From assembly GCA_035517775.1 (NCBI GenBank), contig DATIYF010000045.1, forward strand, positions 1-64,000: a DNA stretch of 64,000 nt, given 5' to 3'. The stretch is from DATIYF01 sp035517775. Lineage in GTDB: Bacteria; Acidobacteriota; Terriglobia; Terriglobales; Acidobacteriaceae. The notes below the pieces were generated by a model. It did no database searches, was not told where the DNA came from, and was given only the letters and a program-made list of their open reading frames with translations. This document shows, in pieces, positions 53,703 through 62,067 of this stretch. The translations under genes were made by a program, and so were the position numbers. Position 1 is the stretch's first letter. The number at the start of each line of letters is the position of its first letter.

Positions 53703-55322
53703 ATGGTCAACGGAAGTGTGAAAGTAGCTGTCATTGGGGCGGGGGCCTGGGGAAAAAACCTGGTCCGCAACTTCGCCGAACTGGGCGCGCTGCATATGGT
53801 CTGCGATGTTTCCGAGCAGACCCTGGCGCAGGTTGGCCAGAAATATGGAGTCCGGGTGACCAGCAGCGTCGATGACGTTCTCAACGACCCGCAGGTGGAT
53901 GGGGTGGTCATCGCCGCACCCGCGGCCCAGCACTTCGAGATCGCCCAGAGATGCATGGCGCGCGGCAAGGACGTGTATGTGGAGAAGCCTCTCGCCCTGC
54001 ATGTGGAAGAAGGCGAGAAACTGCTCTCGCAGGCAACTTCTCTCGGCCGGGTTCTTATGGTCGGCCACATTCTGCAATATCACCCCGCGATTAAGGAGCT
54101 GAAGCGCCTGATCTCGGAGGGTGAGCTGGGCCGGATCCGCTACATTTACTCTTCCCGCCTGAACATCGGCAAGCTCCGCACCGAAGAGAACATTCTGTGG
54201 AGCTTTGCCCCGCACGATATTTCCGCCATCGCTTATCTGCTCGAGGAAGTTCCCACTCATGTCTCGGCCCAGGGCGGCACGTATATCAGTCCAGGCATCT
54301 GCGACACCACGCTGACCACCTTCGACTTCAAGAGCGCGGTGAAGGCGCACATTTTTGTGAGCTGGCTGCATCCCTTCAAGGAACAGAAGCTGACTATTGT
54401 GGGCGAGCGCAAAATGGCAGTGTTCGATGACGTGGAAGCCGAGCGCAAGCTGGTGCTTTACTCGCATCGCATTGACTGGCGCGATCGCATTCCAGTGGCG
54501 TGCAAGGCGGAAGGCGAAGTGGTGCCCCTGCCCAAAGAAGAGCCGCTGCGCCGCGAATGCGAGCATTTTCTGCACTGCCTGAGCACGCGGCAGACTCCGC
54601 TGACCGATGGGCGCAACGGCCTGCGCGTGCTGCAGGTGCTCGATGCCTGCGAGCGCTCGCTGCAGAATAACGGCCAGATGGCAGAGGTTTCGCCCGCGCG
54701 TTGCCCCTACTATGCGCATCCCACCGCGGTGATTGACAAGGGTTGCGAAATCGGCGCCGGCACCAAGGTCTGGCACTTCAGCCACGTGATGAGCGGCTCG
54801 CGCATTGGCCAGGACTGCAACCTGGGGCAGAATGTGGTGATCAGCCCCGAGGTCAAAATCGGCAACAACGTCAAAATTCAAAACAACGTTTCCGTGTACA
54901 CCGGAGTGGAACTGGAAGACAACGTATTTTGCGGCCCCTCCATGGTGTTCACCAACGTGATCAACCCGCGCAGCCACGTGGTGCGCAAGCATGAGTACCG
55001 CACGACGCGGGTTCGGGAGGGCGCATCCATCGGGGCGAATGCCACCATCGTCTGCGGGGTTACCCTGGGACGCTACAGCTTTGTGGCGGCGGGCGCGGTT
55101 GTTACTCGCGATGTTGCCGATTACTCCATGGTCGCCGGCGTTCCCGCGGCGCACATGGGCTGGATGTGTTATTGCGGAATCCGCCTGCCGGACCAGGAAA
55201 CGACCGTGTGCTCCACCTGCGGCCGCAAGTATCGCATCGAAGACGGAACCTGCACGGAAGTGACCGGCGTCCCGGCCGACGAGCCCGCCCTGCCGGTGGC
55301 TCCCGGCGGCTTGGCCGCGTAA
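53703..55322 (+). CDS. Fused UDP-sugar 3-dehydrogenase / hexapeptide N-acetyltransferase (WbpB-WbpD type)
   Basis: This is a 539-residue fusion. Residues about 1-330 are a Gfo/Idh/MocA oxidoreductase (VAVIGAGAWGKNLVRNFAEL; KDVYVEKPLALHVEEGEKL), like WbpB/WlbA, which oxidises C3 of a UDP-aminosugar. Residues about 334-488 are a left-handed beta-helix acetyltransferase (HPTAVIDKGCEIGAGTKVWHFSHV, IGNNVKIQNNVSVYTGVE), like WbpD/WlbB. The C-terminus adds a CxC...CxxC zinc-ribbon-like motif (MCYCGIRL and CSTCGRKY). With the DegT aminotransferase downstream, these steps yield a 3-acetamido sugar nucleotide. The two enzymes are usually separate proteins. Confidence 0.92.
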   Translation: MVNGSVKVAVIGAGAWGKNLVRNFAELGALHMVCDVSEQTLAQVGQKYGVRVTSSVDDVLNDPQVDGVVIAAPAAQHFEIAQRCMARGKDVYVEKPLALHVEEGEKLLSQATSLGRVLMVGHILQYHPAIKELKRLISEGELGRIRYIYSSRLNIGKLRTEENILWSFAPHDISAIAYLLEEVPTHVSAQGGTYISPGICDTTLTTFDFKSAVKAHIFVSWLHPFKEQKLTIVGERKMAVFDDVEAERKLVLYSHRIDWRDRIPVACKAEGEVVPLPKEEPLRRECEHFLHCLSTRQTPLTDGRNGLRVLQVLDACERSLQNNGQMAEVSPARCPYYAHPTAVIDKGCEIGAGTKVWHFSHVMSGSRIGQDCNLGQNVVISPEVKIGNNVKIQNNVSVYTGVELEDNVFCGPSMVFTNVINPRSHVVRKHEYRTTRVREGASIGANATIVCGVTLGRYSFVAAGAVVTRDVADYSMVAGVPAAHMGWMCYCGIRLPDQETTVCSTCGRKYRIEDGTCTEVTGVPADEPALPVAPGGLAA

Positions 55323-55343
55323 ACTAGCCGGGGCGTAAACCAC

Positions 55344-56009
55344 GTGAGCCTCGATACGGAACAAGCTCTGGCCGCGCTTCCTGGCCGCCGCGAAAATCTT
55401 CCCGGCGAGATGGCCAAGCGCGCCACTGATCTCGTGATTGCCGGCGCCAGCTTCCTCCTCTTCAGTCCCCTGCTTCTGGTGCTGGGCTTGTGGATCAAGC
55501 TGGACTCCAAAGGGCCGGTTTTCTATCGTGGGCTGCGCGCGGGCAGGTTTGGCAAGCCGTTTTACGTCTTCAAGCTCCGCACCATGGTGCAGAACGCCGA
55601 GCGGCTGGGCGGCGCGGAGAGTCCGGCGGATGACCCGAGAATCACCCGCGTGGGCAGTTTTCTCCGGCTCTACAAGTTCGATGAGTTGCCGCAGCTGCTG
55701 AATGTGATTCGCGGCGAAATGAGCCTGGTGGGGCCGCGTCCGGAAGTGCTCGAGGAAGTTCGCCGCTACACGCCCCGCGAGCAGCAGCTTCTCACGGTCC
55801 GGCCGGGCGTTACCGACTGGGCTTCGATCAAGTTCCGCAACGAGGACGAACTTCTGCGCGGCAGTTCCGATCCCCATCGCGACTACCACGAAAAAATTCT
55901 TCCCCATAAGATTCAGCTGGGCCTAGAGTATGTAGAAAAGCGGTCCTGGCTGGTTGACCTTAAGATTTTGCTGCAGACGCTGCGGGCCGTGATTTTTCAT
56001 GCGGCCTGA
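55344..56009 (+). CDS. Monotopic sugar-phosphate (phosphoglycosyl) transferase, initiating enzyme
   Basis: This is a 221-residue protein of the bacterial sugar transferase family (PglC/WcaJ catalytic domain). A reentrant helix (about 31-52, VIAGASFLLFSPLLLVLGLWIKLDSKGP) is followed by FYRGLRAGRFGKPFYVFKLRTM, then KFDEFDELPQLLNVIRGEMSLVGPRPE with the catalytic Asp-Glu (DELPQ). It transfers a sugar phosphate onto undecaprenyl phosphate to start repeat-unit assembly. The short PglC-like form, lacking the N-terminal four-helix extension of WbaP, is usual for small initiating enzymes. GTG start. Confidence 0.93.
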   Translation: MSLDTEQALAALPGRRENLPGEMAKRATDLVIAGASFLLFSPLLLVLGLWIKLDSKGPVFYRGLRAGRFGKPFYVFKLRTMVQNAERLGGAESPADDPRITRVGSFLRLYKFDELPQLLNVIRGEMSLVGPRPEVLEEVRRYTPREQQLLTVRPGVTDWASIKFRNEDELLRGSSDPHRDYHEKILPHKIQLGLEYVEKRSWLVDLKILLQTLRAVIFHAA

Positions 56010-56036
56010 GCCTGCGAACGACCTCGGAGTCTGCTG

Positions 56037-58292
56037 TTGAGCCGAAACTACGATCTTCTGCGCACCCTTGGGCATAGCCCGGAGCTGAAGCGGATTCACC
56101 GTCCCCGCCTGCAATCTGCTCCGCCCGCCCCGAATGGAACCCCGAATCCCGGCCCCTCCCAGAGCACCTTCGATCTGGTGTGGGCGCTGGGGGTGCTGCG
56201 GCAGCGCTGGCGAATTTCGCTGGCCTTTGCCGGCATCGTGGTGCTGGCAACCGCGCTTGTCAGCTTCCTCATGAAGCCGACCTACGATCCGGAGGCGAGG
56301 ATCGAAGTGGACCCGGCCGGGTCAGAGGTCTTCTCGCTGCAGAACGGCACCTCGGAAGTCGGCGACATGGATCGCATCATGCAAACCCAGACCGATGTGA
56401 TCAACAGCGATGAGCTGGCCATCAAGCTGATCCGCGAGATGCGTTTGGATACCCGGCGCGATATCGCCGGCAAGCTGGCGGCCACGGCGAACCAGCCGCT
56501 CTCCAGCGACAGCAACTCAGATGCACTGACGCCTGCGGAAAATTCGGCCCTTTCCTATCTGCACAAGAACCTCAAAGCTTCGGCCATGAAGAACTCACGC
56601 GTGATTACCGTGAGCATTTCGAGCCATGACCCGCGCCTTTCCCGGGACATGGTCAATACGCTGGTGAAGCTTTACCTGGAACGCAACTACGAGAGCCGGT
56701 ACAAGGCCGTGGCGCAGGCTTCCGAGTGGCTTTCCCGGCAGTTGGCCGATATCCGCGACAAGGCGGAGAAATCAACCCAGGCGCTGACTAATTACCAGAA
56801 GCTGCACAACATCACCGACATTGATGAGCAGCAGAACACCTTCGCCGTTAAGGTCAGTGACCTGACCAAAGAGCTGACGCAGGCGCAAGCGGACCGCATT
56901 CAGCTGGAGGCTTTTTACAACAGCGTGCAGAACGGAGAAGGCGATTCCCTGCCCCAGGTGCGCGACAACCCGGTGGTGCAAAACCTCACCCGCAGCCTGG
57001 CCGAGACCGAAACCGAGCTTTCGCAGGCGCAGGTAATTTACGGCAAGAACCACCCCAACGTGCAGAAGCTGGAAAATGGCGCCAAGGAGCTGCAAGCGCA
57101 ACTTGATCAGCAGCGTGCTTCCATCGTTGAAGGTGTGAAGACCAGCTATCTGGCGGCCAAGGCGCGCGAGCAGCTCATGGCCAGCCAGCTGCAGGCGACC
57201 TCGGCGGGGGTGAACGCCATGGGCGAATACAGCATTCTGAAGCGCGAAGCCCAGGTGGATACGGACCTCTACAACACGCTCTACGCTCGTGTGAAAGAAG
57301 CGGGCATCGCTGCCGCCTCCAAGTCGAGCAATATCCGCCTGCTTGAGCCGGCGCGTCTGCTCAGTGACCCGAGTTCGCCCAAGCCCATCCAGAACATTAT
57401 TGTGTCGCTGCTGTTCGGGCTGGTCGGCGGAGTGGTGGTGGCCTTCATGTGCGACCGCCTCGATACCAGCATTCGCCGGCCGGAAGAGATTCCGCAGCTG
57501 GGCAGCATGCCCTCGCTCGCCTTCATTCCGCGAGTTCTGCCCACTGCTCCCGCGCTCGGACCGGGAATGCCGGCCCTTCCTCCCGGACCTGAGCGCAGCG
57601 TCTTCGCCGAGCCCTTTGTCATTCGCGATCCCGGCTGCGACGGCGCCGAGGCCATCCGCACTCTGGTCAGCACCTTGCTCGCCGGCTCCGATGCGGGCCC
57701 GCACGTATTTCTGGTGGTTTCCGGTTTCTCGCAGGAAGGCAAGTCAACCCTTTCGGTGAACCTCTCGCTGGTGCTTTCGGAGTTGGCGCCCACCTGTATT
57801 GTGGATGCCGATCTTCGCCGTCCTTCTGTGGGATTGAATTTCGGCTTGGCGGCTGGGGAAGGCGTCGCCGAAATTTTGAATGGGGCGCCGCTCGAAACGG
57901 TATTGCGCACCTACCCCGGGGTGCCGAATCTGCGCATCGCCCTGGCCGGACGGCCGCTGGCAAATCCCGGCTCGGCGCTTATGTCGGACGCCATGGGCGA
58001 CCTGGTCGCGCATTTGCGTGAGCGCTTCACTTATGTGGTGATTGATTCGCCTCCGCTGCTCGGTTACGCTGATTCCAGAGCTCTTATTCCGCTGGCGGAC
58101 GGCGTGGTCGTGGTGGCGCGCTATGCCCGCACGCCCCGTGACGTCATCAACCGCACCATGGACGTTCTTCGCCAGCTACACGCGCCCGTGCTTGCCTTTG
58201 TTCTGAACGAGATTGACAACCAGGCTGAGTACTACCGGTATAAGTACGCCGATGTGAGCCGCGAGCCCGACGCGGAACACGCGGCCAGATAG
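56037..58292 (+). CDS. Wzc-type polysaccharide co-polymerase with BY-kinase domain
   Basis: This is a 751-residue inner-membrane protein. A Wzz domain lies between two membrane helices (about 56-81 and 455-475) and includes a long coiled-coil periplasmic part. A cytoplasmic bacterial tyrosine kinase follows, with Walker A GFSQEGKST (Lys569), A' VDADLRRPS and B YVVIDSPPLL. The C-terminus has a tyrosine cluster (EYYRYKY) for autophosphorylation. It controls chain length and export in Wzx/Wzy systems. TTG start with GGAG upstream. No separate phosphatase gene is in the window. Confidence 0.92.
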   Translation: MSRNYDLLRTLGHSPELKRIHRPRLQSAPPAPNGTPNPGPSQSTFDLVWALGVLRQRWRISLAFAGIVVLATALVSFLMKPTYDPEARIEVDPAGSEVFSLQNGTSEVGDMDRIMQTQTDVINSDELAIKLIREMRLDTRRDIAGKLAATANQPLSSDSNSDALTPAENSALSYLHKNLKASAMKNSRVITVSISSHDPRLSRDMVNTLVKLYLERNYESRYKAVAQASEWLSRQLADIRDKAEKSTQALTNYQKLHNITDIDEQQNTFAVKVSDLTKELTQAQADRIQLEAFYNSVQNGEGDSLPQVRDNPVVQNLTRSLAETETELSQAQVIYGKNHPNVQKLENGAKELQAQLDQQRASIVEGVKTSYLAAKAREQLMASQLQATSAGVNAMGEYSILKREAQVDTDLYNTLYARVKEAGIAAASKSSNIRLLEPARLLSDPSSPKPIQNIIVSLLFGLVGGVVVAFMCDRLDTSIRRPEEIPQLGSMPSLAFIPRVLPTAPALGPGMPALPPGPERSVFAEPFVIRDPGCDGAEAIRTLVSTLLAGSDAGPHVFLVVSGFSQEGKSTLSVNLSLVLSELAPTCIVDADLRRPSVGLNFGLAAGEGVAEILNGAPLETVLRTYPGVPNLRIALAGRPLANPGSALMSDAMGDLVAHLRERFTYVVIDSPPLLGYADSRALIPLADGVVVVARYARTPRDVINRTMDVLRQLHAPVLAFVLNEIDNQAEYYRYKYADVSREPDAEHAAR

Positions 58293-58345
58293 AGTTGCCC
58301 CTCCCCTGTACGAGACATCCTTACTACCTCTTCCAAGGAGCCTCC

Positions 58346-59530
58346 ATGCAGGTACCCCTGTCGAAACCTGACGTCAGCGAACGCGAAATTGAAAGGGTGT
58401 GCGATGTGCTGAGAAGCAGCAGGCTCAGCCTGGGCCCGGCTGTGCCGGAATTCGAGCAACGGTTCGCCTGCTACGTCGGGACGGGCTACGCGGTTGCGGT
58501 CAACAGCGGCACCTCCGCTTTGCACCTGATCACGCGCGCTCTGGGCATCGGCGCCGGCGATGAAGTTATCACCACCTCATTCAGCTTTGTGGCTTCTACC
58601 AACTGCTTTCTCTATGAAGGCGCCGCGCCGGTTTTCGTGGATATTGACCCGGCCACTCTGAACCTTGACCCGCGCGCAGTACGAACCTTCCTGACCACGC
58701 AATGCGAGATCAATGGGAATGCGGTAATTCATCGGCGCACCGGGCGGCGTGTGAAGGCGATTGTTCCGGTGCATGTCTTCGGGGTTCCCTGTGATATGCA
58801 GCCCATCCTGGAACTGGCCCGCGAGTTCCACCTGCGCGTGATCGAGGATTCCTGCGAAGCCATTGGCGCCACTTATCACGGACGCAATGCCGGAACCTTC
58901 GGCGACGCTGCCGCCTTCGCCTTCTATCCCAACAAGCAAATGACGACCGGTGAAGGCGGAATGATCGTTACCAGCGATGAGCGCATCGCCGTGGAGTGCC
59001 GCAGCATGAGGAACCAGGGCCGCGATGCCAGTTGCGAATGGCTGCAGCACGCGCGCCTGGGCTATAACTACCGCCTGAGCGATATTCATGCCGCCCTGGG
59101 AATCGGCCAGCTGGAACGAATCACGGAACTGCTGGCATCCCGGGCGCGGGTTGCCGCCGCTTACAACCGCCGGCTGGCAGGTCACGGCCAGATCCGCCTG
59201 CCCCAGCACCCTGCCGGTGTAACCCCCAGTTGGTTCGTTTACGTGATTCGGATCAAGGGCACTCAGGCCGCCAGAGATCAGGTGATTTCAATCCTGCGTT
59301 CGCAAGGGGTCGGTTGCCAGGCATACTTTCCGGCCATTCACCACCAGCCTTACGTGAAGAAATTCATTCCCGCCGGGCTGGCGCTGCCCAACACTGAGGC
59401 GGCCGCAGCCACCTGCGTGGCGTTGCCCTTCTTCTCGCAGATAAGCGAAGCCGAGATCGCTTACGTTTGCGATCAGCTGAAAGTTGCCCTCGACCAGGTT
59501 CTGAATGGCCCTGTGGCCGCCGTTGCTTAG
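58346..59530 (+). CDS. DegT/DnrJ/EryC1/StrS-family sugar aminotransferase
   Basis: This is a 394-residue PLP enzyme. Lys197 (FYPNKQMTTGEGGMI) binds PLP, and the N-terminus VPLSKPDVSEREIERVCDVLRSSRLSLGPAVPEFE is typical. It adds an amino group to a keto sugar nucleotide. Beside the fused 3-dehydrogenase/acetyltransferase it most likely plays the WbpE/WlbC role (3-amination), though 4-amination after the 4,6-dehydratase is also possible. ATG 58346 has AAGGAG at the right distance. Confidence 0.92.
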   Translation: MQVPLSKPDVSEREIERVCDVLRSSRLSLGPAVPEFEQRFACYVGTGYAVAVNSGTSALHLITRALGIGAGDEVITTSFSFVASTNCFLYEGAAPVFVDIDPATLNLDPRAVRTFLTTQCEINGNAVIHRRTGRRVKAIVPVHVFGVPCDMQPILELAREFHLRVIEDSCEAIGATYHGRNAGTFGDAAAFAFYPNKQMTTGEGGMIVTSDERIAVECRSMRNQGRDASCEWLQHARLGYNYRLSDIHAALGIGQLERITELLASRARVAAAYNRRLAGHGQIRLPQHPAGVTPSWFVYVIRIKGTQAARDQVISILRSQGVGCQAYFPAIHHQPYVKKFIPAGLALPNTEAAAATCVALPFFSQISEAEIAYVCDQLKVALDQVLNGPVAAVA

Positions 59531-59539
59531 ACCATCCTG

Positions 59540-60625
59540 ATGCAGATTCGTCCCTACACTCTCGACCTCGAGCCCGCCGTGCGCGCCTTCAACCAGCGCA
59601 TGGTCAGCGCTGGCGAACGCTTTCCGGAATCGCACGTTCCGGATTATCCCCGCCTGGATGGCCGGCGCGTCTATCAGGATTATTTCGTCGTGCTGGATAA
59701 GAATCAGGTGCGCGGCGGCTACAAGCTGATGTATCAGTCGTTCTGGATTCGCGACAAGGTCGAGATCATCGCCGGGGGGCCGCAGAACGCCGTTTCCGAA
59801 GGCATAATTGATCCGCAGTTTCGCATGGTCGGCATTCAGGCGCTGCTCGACGCGCTGCGCCGGGAGCAGCACTTGTTCGCTCTGGGCATCGGGGGCAGCG
59901 AGCAGGGCTTCGCGCGCTTGCTGGCAGCCGGCCGCTGGACGCTTGACCCGGTCCCGTTCTATTTCAAAGTAGTCCATCCCGGGCGCTTTCTCGCCAACAC
60001 GCACTACCTGCGGCAGCGGCCGGGCATGGCGCCGGTTTGTGATTTTCTGCGGGGCACGCATCTTGGCCATCTCGGCATTCGCGCCGCGCAGGCGAGGCTG
60101 CCGAGACTGGCCAGGTGCCGGGGCGAACTGGTAGCCGGGTTCGGCAGTTGGGCCGACGAGCTTTGGCAGCGGGTCAGGCACGAATACTCCTTTGCCGCGG
60201 TTCGCGATGCCTCCATGCTGTCCGTGTTGTATTCCGATCCGCGGCTCCTGCGCATGCGTGTGGTTCGCGGCGATGCAACCATCGGCTGGGTGGTCATGCT
60301 GAACACTCCTTTCGCAGACCACAAACAGTTCGGCGATGTTCGCCTGGGCTCGATTGTGGATTGCATGGCCGGGGCCGCTGATGCCCCTTTGGTCGCGCGC
60401 TGCGCCACCGAGTATCTCGAAGCCCAGGGCGTGGACCTCATCGTCAGCAATCAGTCACACGGCATGTGGCGGAAAGCCTTGTTCGCCTCCGGCTTTTTGC
60501 GGGGTCCAAGCAATTATCTGCTCGCACTTTCGCCCCGCCTCGCGGCAAAGCTGCAGCCGCTCGAGCAGTTGCGCCGCCGTTTTCACCTCACGCGGGGTGA
60601 TGGCGACGGCCCGATTCATCTGTAG
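59540..60625 (+). CDS. GNAT-like protein of the exopolysaccharide locus, function unassigned
   Basis: This is a 361-residue protein. It starts MQIRPYTLDLEPAVRAFNQRMVSAGERFPES and carries GNAT-fold-like segments: GYKLMYQSFWIRDKVEIIAGGPQNAVSEGIIDPQFRMVGIQALLDAL in the first half, and VVRGDATIGWVVMLNTPF in the second. This suggests a tandem GNAT or FemAB-like architecture; the acetyl-CoA loop is not clear. The gene is 9 nt after the aminotransferase and may acylate the amino sugar, but that is inference from context. Confidence 0.65.
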   Translation: MQIRPYTLDLEPAVRAFNQRMVSAGERFPESHVPDYPRLDGRRVYQDYFVVLDKNQVRGGYKLMYQSFWIRDKVEIIAGGPQNAVSEGIIDPQFRMVGIQALLDALRREQHLFALGIGGSEQGFARLLAAGRWTLDPVPFYFKVVHPGRFLANTHYLRQRPGMAPVCDFLRGTHLGHLGIRAAQARLPRLARCRGELVAGFGSWADELWQRVRHEYSFAAVRDASMLSVLYSDPRLLRMRVVRGDATIGWVVMLNTPFADHKQFGDVRLGSIVDCMAGAADAPLVARCATEYLEAQGVDLIVSNQSHGMWRKALFASGFLRGPSNYLLALSPRLAAKLQPLEQLRRRFHLTRGDGDGPIHL

Positions 60626-60679
60626 GCGCGTGGTTCTTCGCAGAATTGGTCCAGGAAAATCCCAGGGAGCTACTGGTTC

Positions 60680-62065
60680 GTGTCTTACCGATCATTCGTG
60701 GATACACTCGCCCGCTGGCCGGAAAATGTATCCATCTCCATGGTATTTGCGGCATCCGCACTGGTGGCGGCGGCCATGGTCGGCGTAGTTCTGCCGCTCG
60801 TCGGCCTGGGCCAGATGCGCCTGGTCGCAGCCGGAGTGGTGGCCATCATCGGCGCGGGCATGCTGCTGGTGCGGCCCGGAATTGCCACCGCTCTGTTCCT
60901 GTGCGCTGGCCTGTTCAAAGCTGACCCAACGATTTCTGCGGTCGTCCCCTTCGACCTCACCTTCGCGCTGGCAGGTTTGCTGGTTCTGGCTTGCGCGATC
61001 AAGCTTTTGCGCTCCGGGCATCTGCCCGCTCTTCCCCAGGCCTATGTTCTGTACCTGCCGCTGCTCTTGATGACTCTGGCCAGCTTGCTTTACACCCCCG
61101 ACCTTGGCGACGGCGCCAGCAAAGCGGTGAAGTTCATTCTGTTGACCGGCCTGGGCGTAGTTTGCCCGTTTTTTCTCTTCGATTCGGCCAGGCAAGTGCG
61201 CGTATTTCTTTACACCATGGCGGTACTGGGACTCATCCTTTCGTCGCAATCGCTCTCGGGCCTGGGAGGCGAGAACCGGCTGACCATGCCCGGGCGCTTG
61301 ACCATTCAACTGGGAACGGCCGCGGGAACGACCATTGCTGTCGCGCTGGCCACGGCCCTGCCCGGCCTTCCCTTCCGGCGGCGTATCTTGCTTTATCCCG
61401 TTGTGGGGCTGGCCTTCGTCGCCTTGCTGGGCTCCGGCGCCCGCGGCCCCATGATCGGGGCGGTTCTCTGCGTGCTGTTCGCTCTCGTTTACTTCCGCCA
61501 GTTATGGCTCGATGCCGCCCTTCTCGGGGCGGCCGGCATTCTGGGCCTGGCGCAGATCGGCATTCCCATGGCTTCGTTCAACTACCTGGGAACCTTGCTC
61601 AGCGATGATCCCAGCTCAGCCATGGCCACGCGCACCGGGCTGTTGGAACTTGCCTGGCACTTGTTTCGCGAGCACCCGCTGCTGGGAGTGGGCATCGGCG
61701 GCTTTGCCTATTACTCTCGCGACCCCGAAAACACTTTTCCCCACAACATTTTCCTGGAAATTGGCGCGGAACTCGGCTTCATCGCGCTGATCGCCTTCAC
61801 CGCCCTGGTCGTCTGGGTTTTCTGGGAGGCCTACAAGCAGCTGCGGGAGCGCGACTTCCCCTTCCGGCTCGAAGCCGCGGGCGTCTTCTCGCTGCTGATT
61901 TTCGGATTCATCCAGATGATCAAATCTGGCGACGTCAATGACAACCGCACCATGTGGCTGCTGATGGGCCTGCCCTTCCTGCTGCGATTTCTGGCGAACC
62001 GGGAAATCCTGCGGAAGCAGGAGAACGTTGCAGTGGCCACTCCCGTGACCTCGGAGGCAGCGTAA
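60680..62065 (+). CDS. O-antigen ligase / Wzy-like polymerase
   Basis: This is a 461-residue polytopic protein with about 11-12 membrane helices. It has the Wzy_C/O-antigen ligase signature near residues 252-360: GSGARGPMIGAVLCVLFALVYF, then the large loop with REHPLLGVGIGGFAYYSRDPENTFPHNIFLEIGAELGF. In an exopolysaccharide operon it most likely polymerises lipid-linked repeat units in the periplasm. GTG start at 60680, with GGGAG about 10 nt upstream. Its stop lies 2 nt before the CapK-like start. Confidence 0.88.
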   Translation: MSYRSFVDTLARWPENVSISMVFAASALVAAAMVGVVLPLVGLGQMRLVAAGVVAIIGAGMLLVRPGIATALFLCAGLFKADPTISAVVPFDLTFALAGLLVLACAIKLLRSGHLPALPQAYVLYLPLLLMTLASLLYTPDLGDGASKAVKFILLTGLGVVCPFFLFDSARQVRVFLYTMAVLGLILSSQSLSGLGGENRLTMPGRLTIQLGTAAGTTIAVALATALPGLPFRRRILLYPVVGLAFVALLGSGARGPMIGAVLCVLFALVYFRQLWLDAALLGAAGILGLAQIGIPMASFNYLGTLLSDDPSSAMATRTGLLELAWHLFREHPLLGVGIGGFAYYSRDPENTFPHNIFLEIGAELGFIALIAFTALVVWVFWEAYKQLRERDFPFRLEAAGVFSLLIFGFIQMIKSGDVNDNRTMWLLMGLPFLLRFLANREILRKQENVAVATPVTSEAA

Positions 62066-62067
62066 CC

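Noticed and set aside
53664..55907. 747-codon open frame on the minus strand across the fused dehydrogenase/acetyltransferase
   Set aside because: It is antisense to a clearly recognisable enzyme, has low-complexity His/Arg/Gly-rich composition typical of a GC-rich shadow frame, and matches no family.
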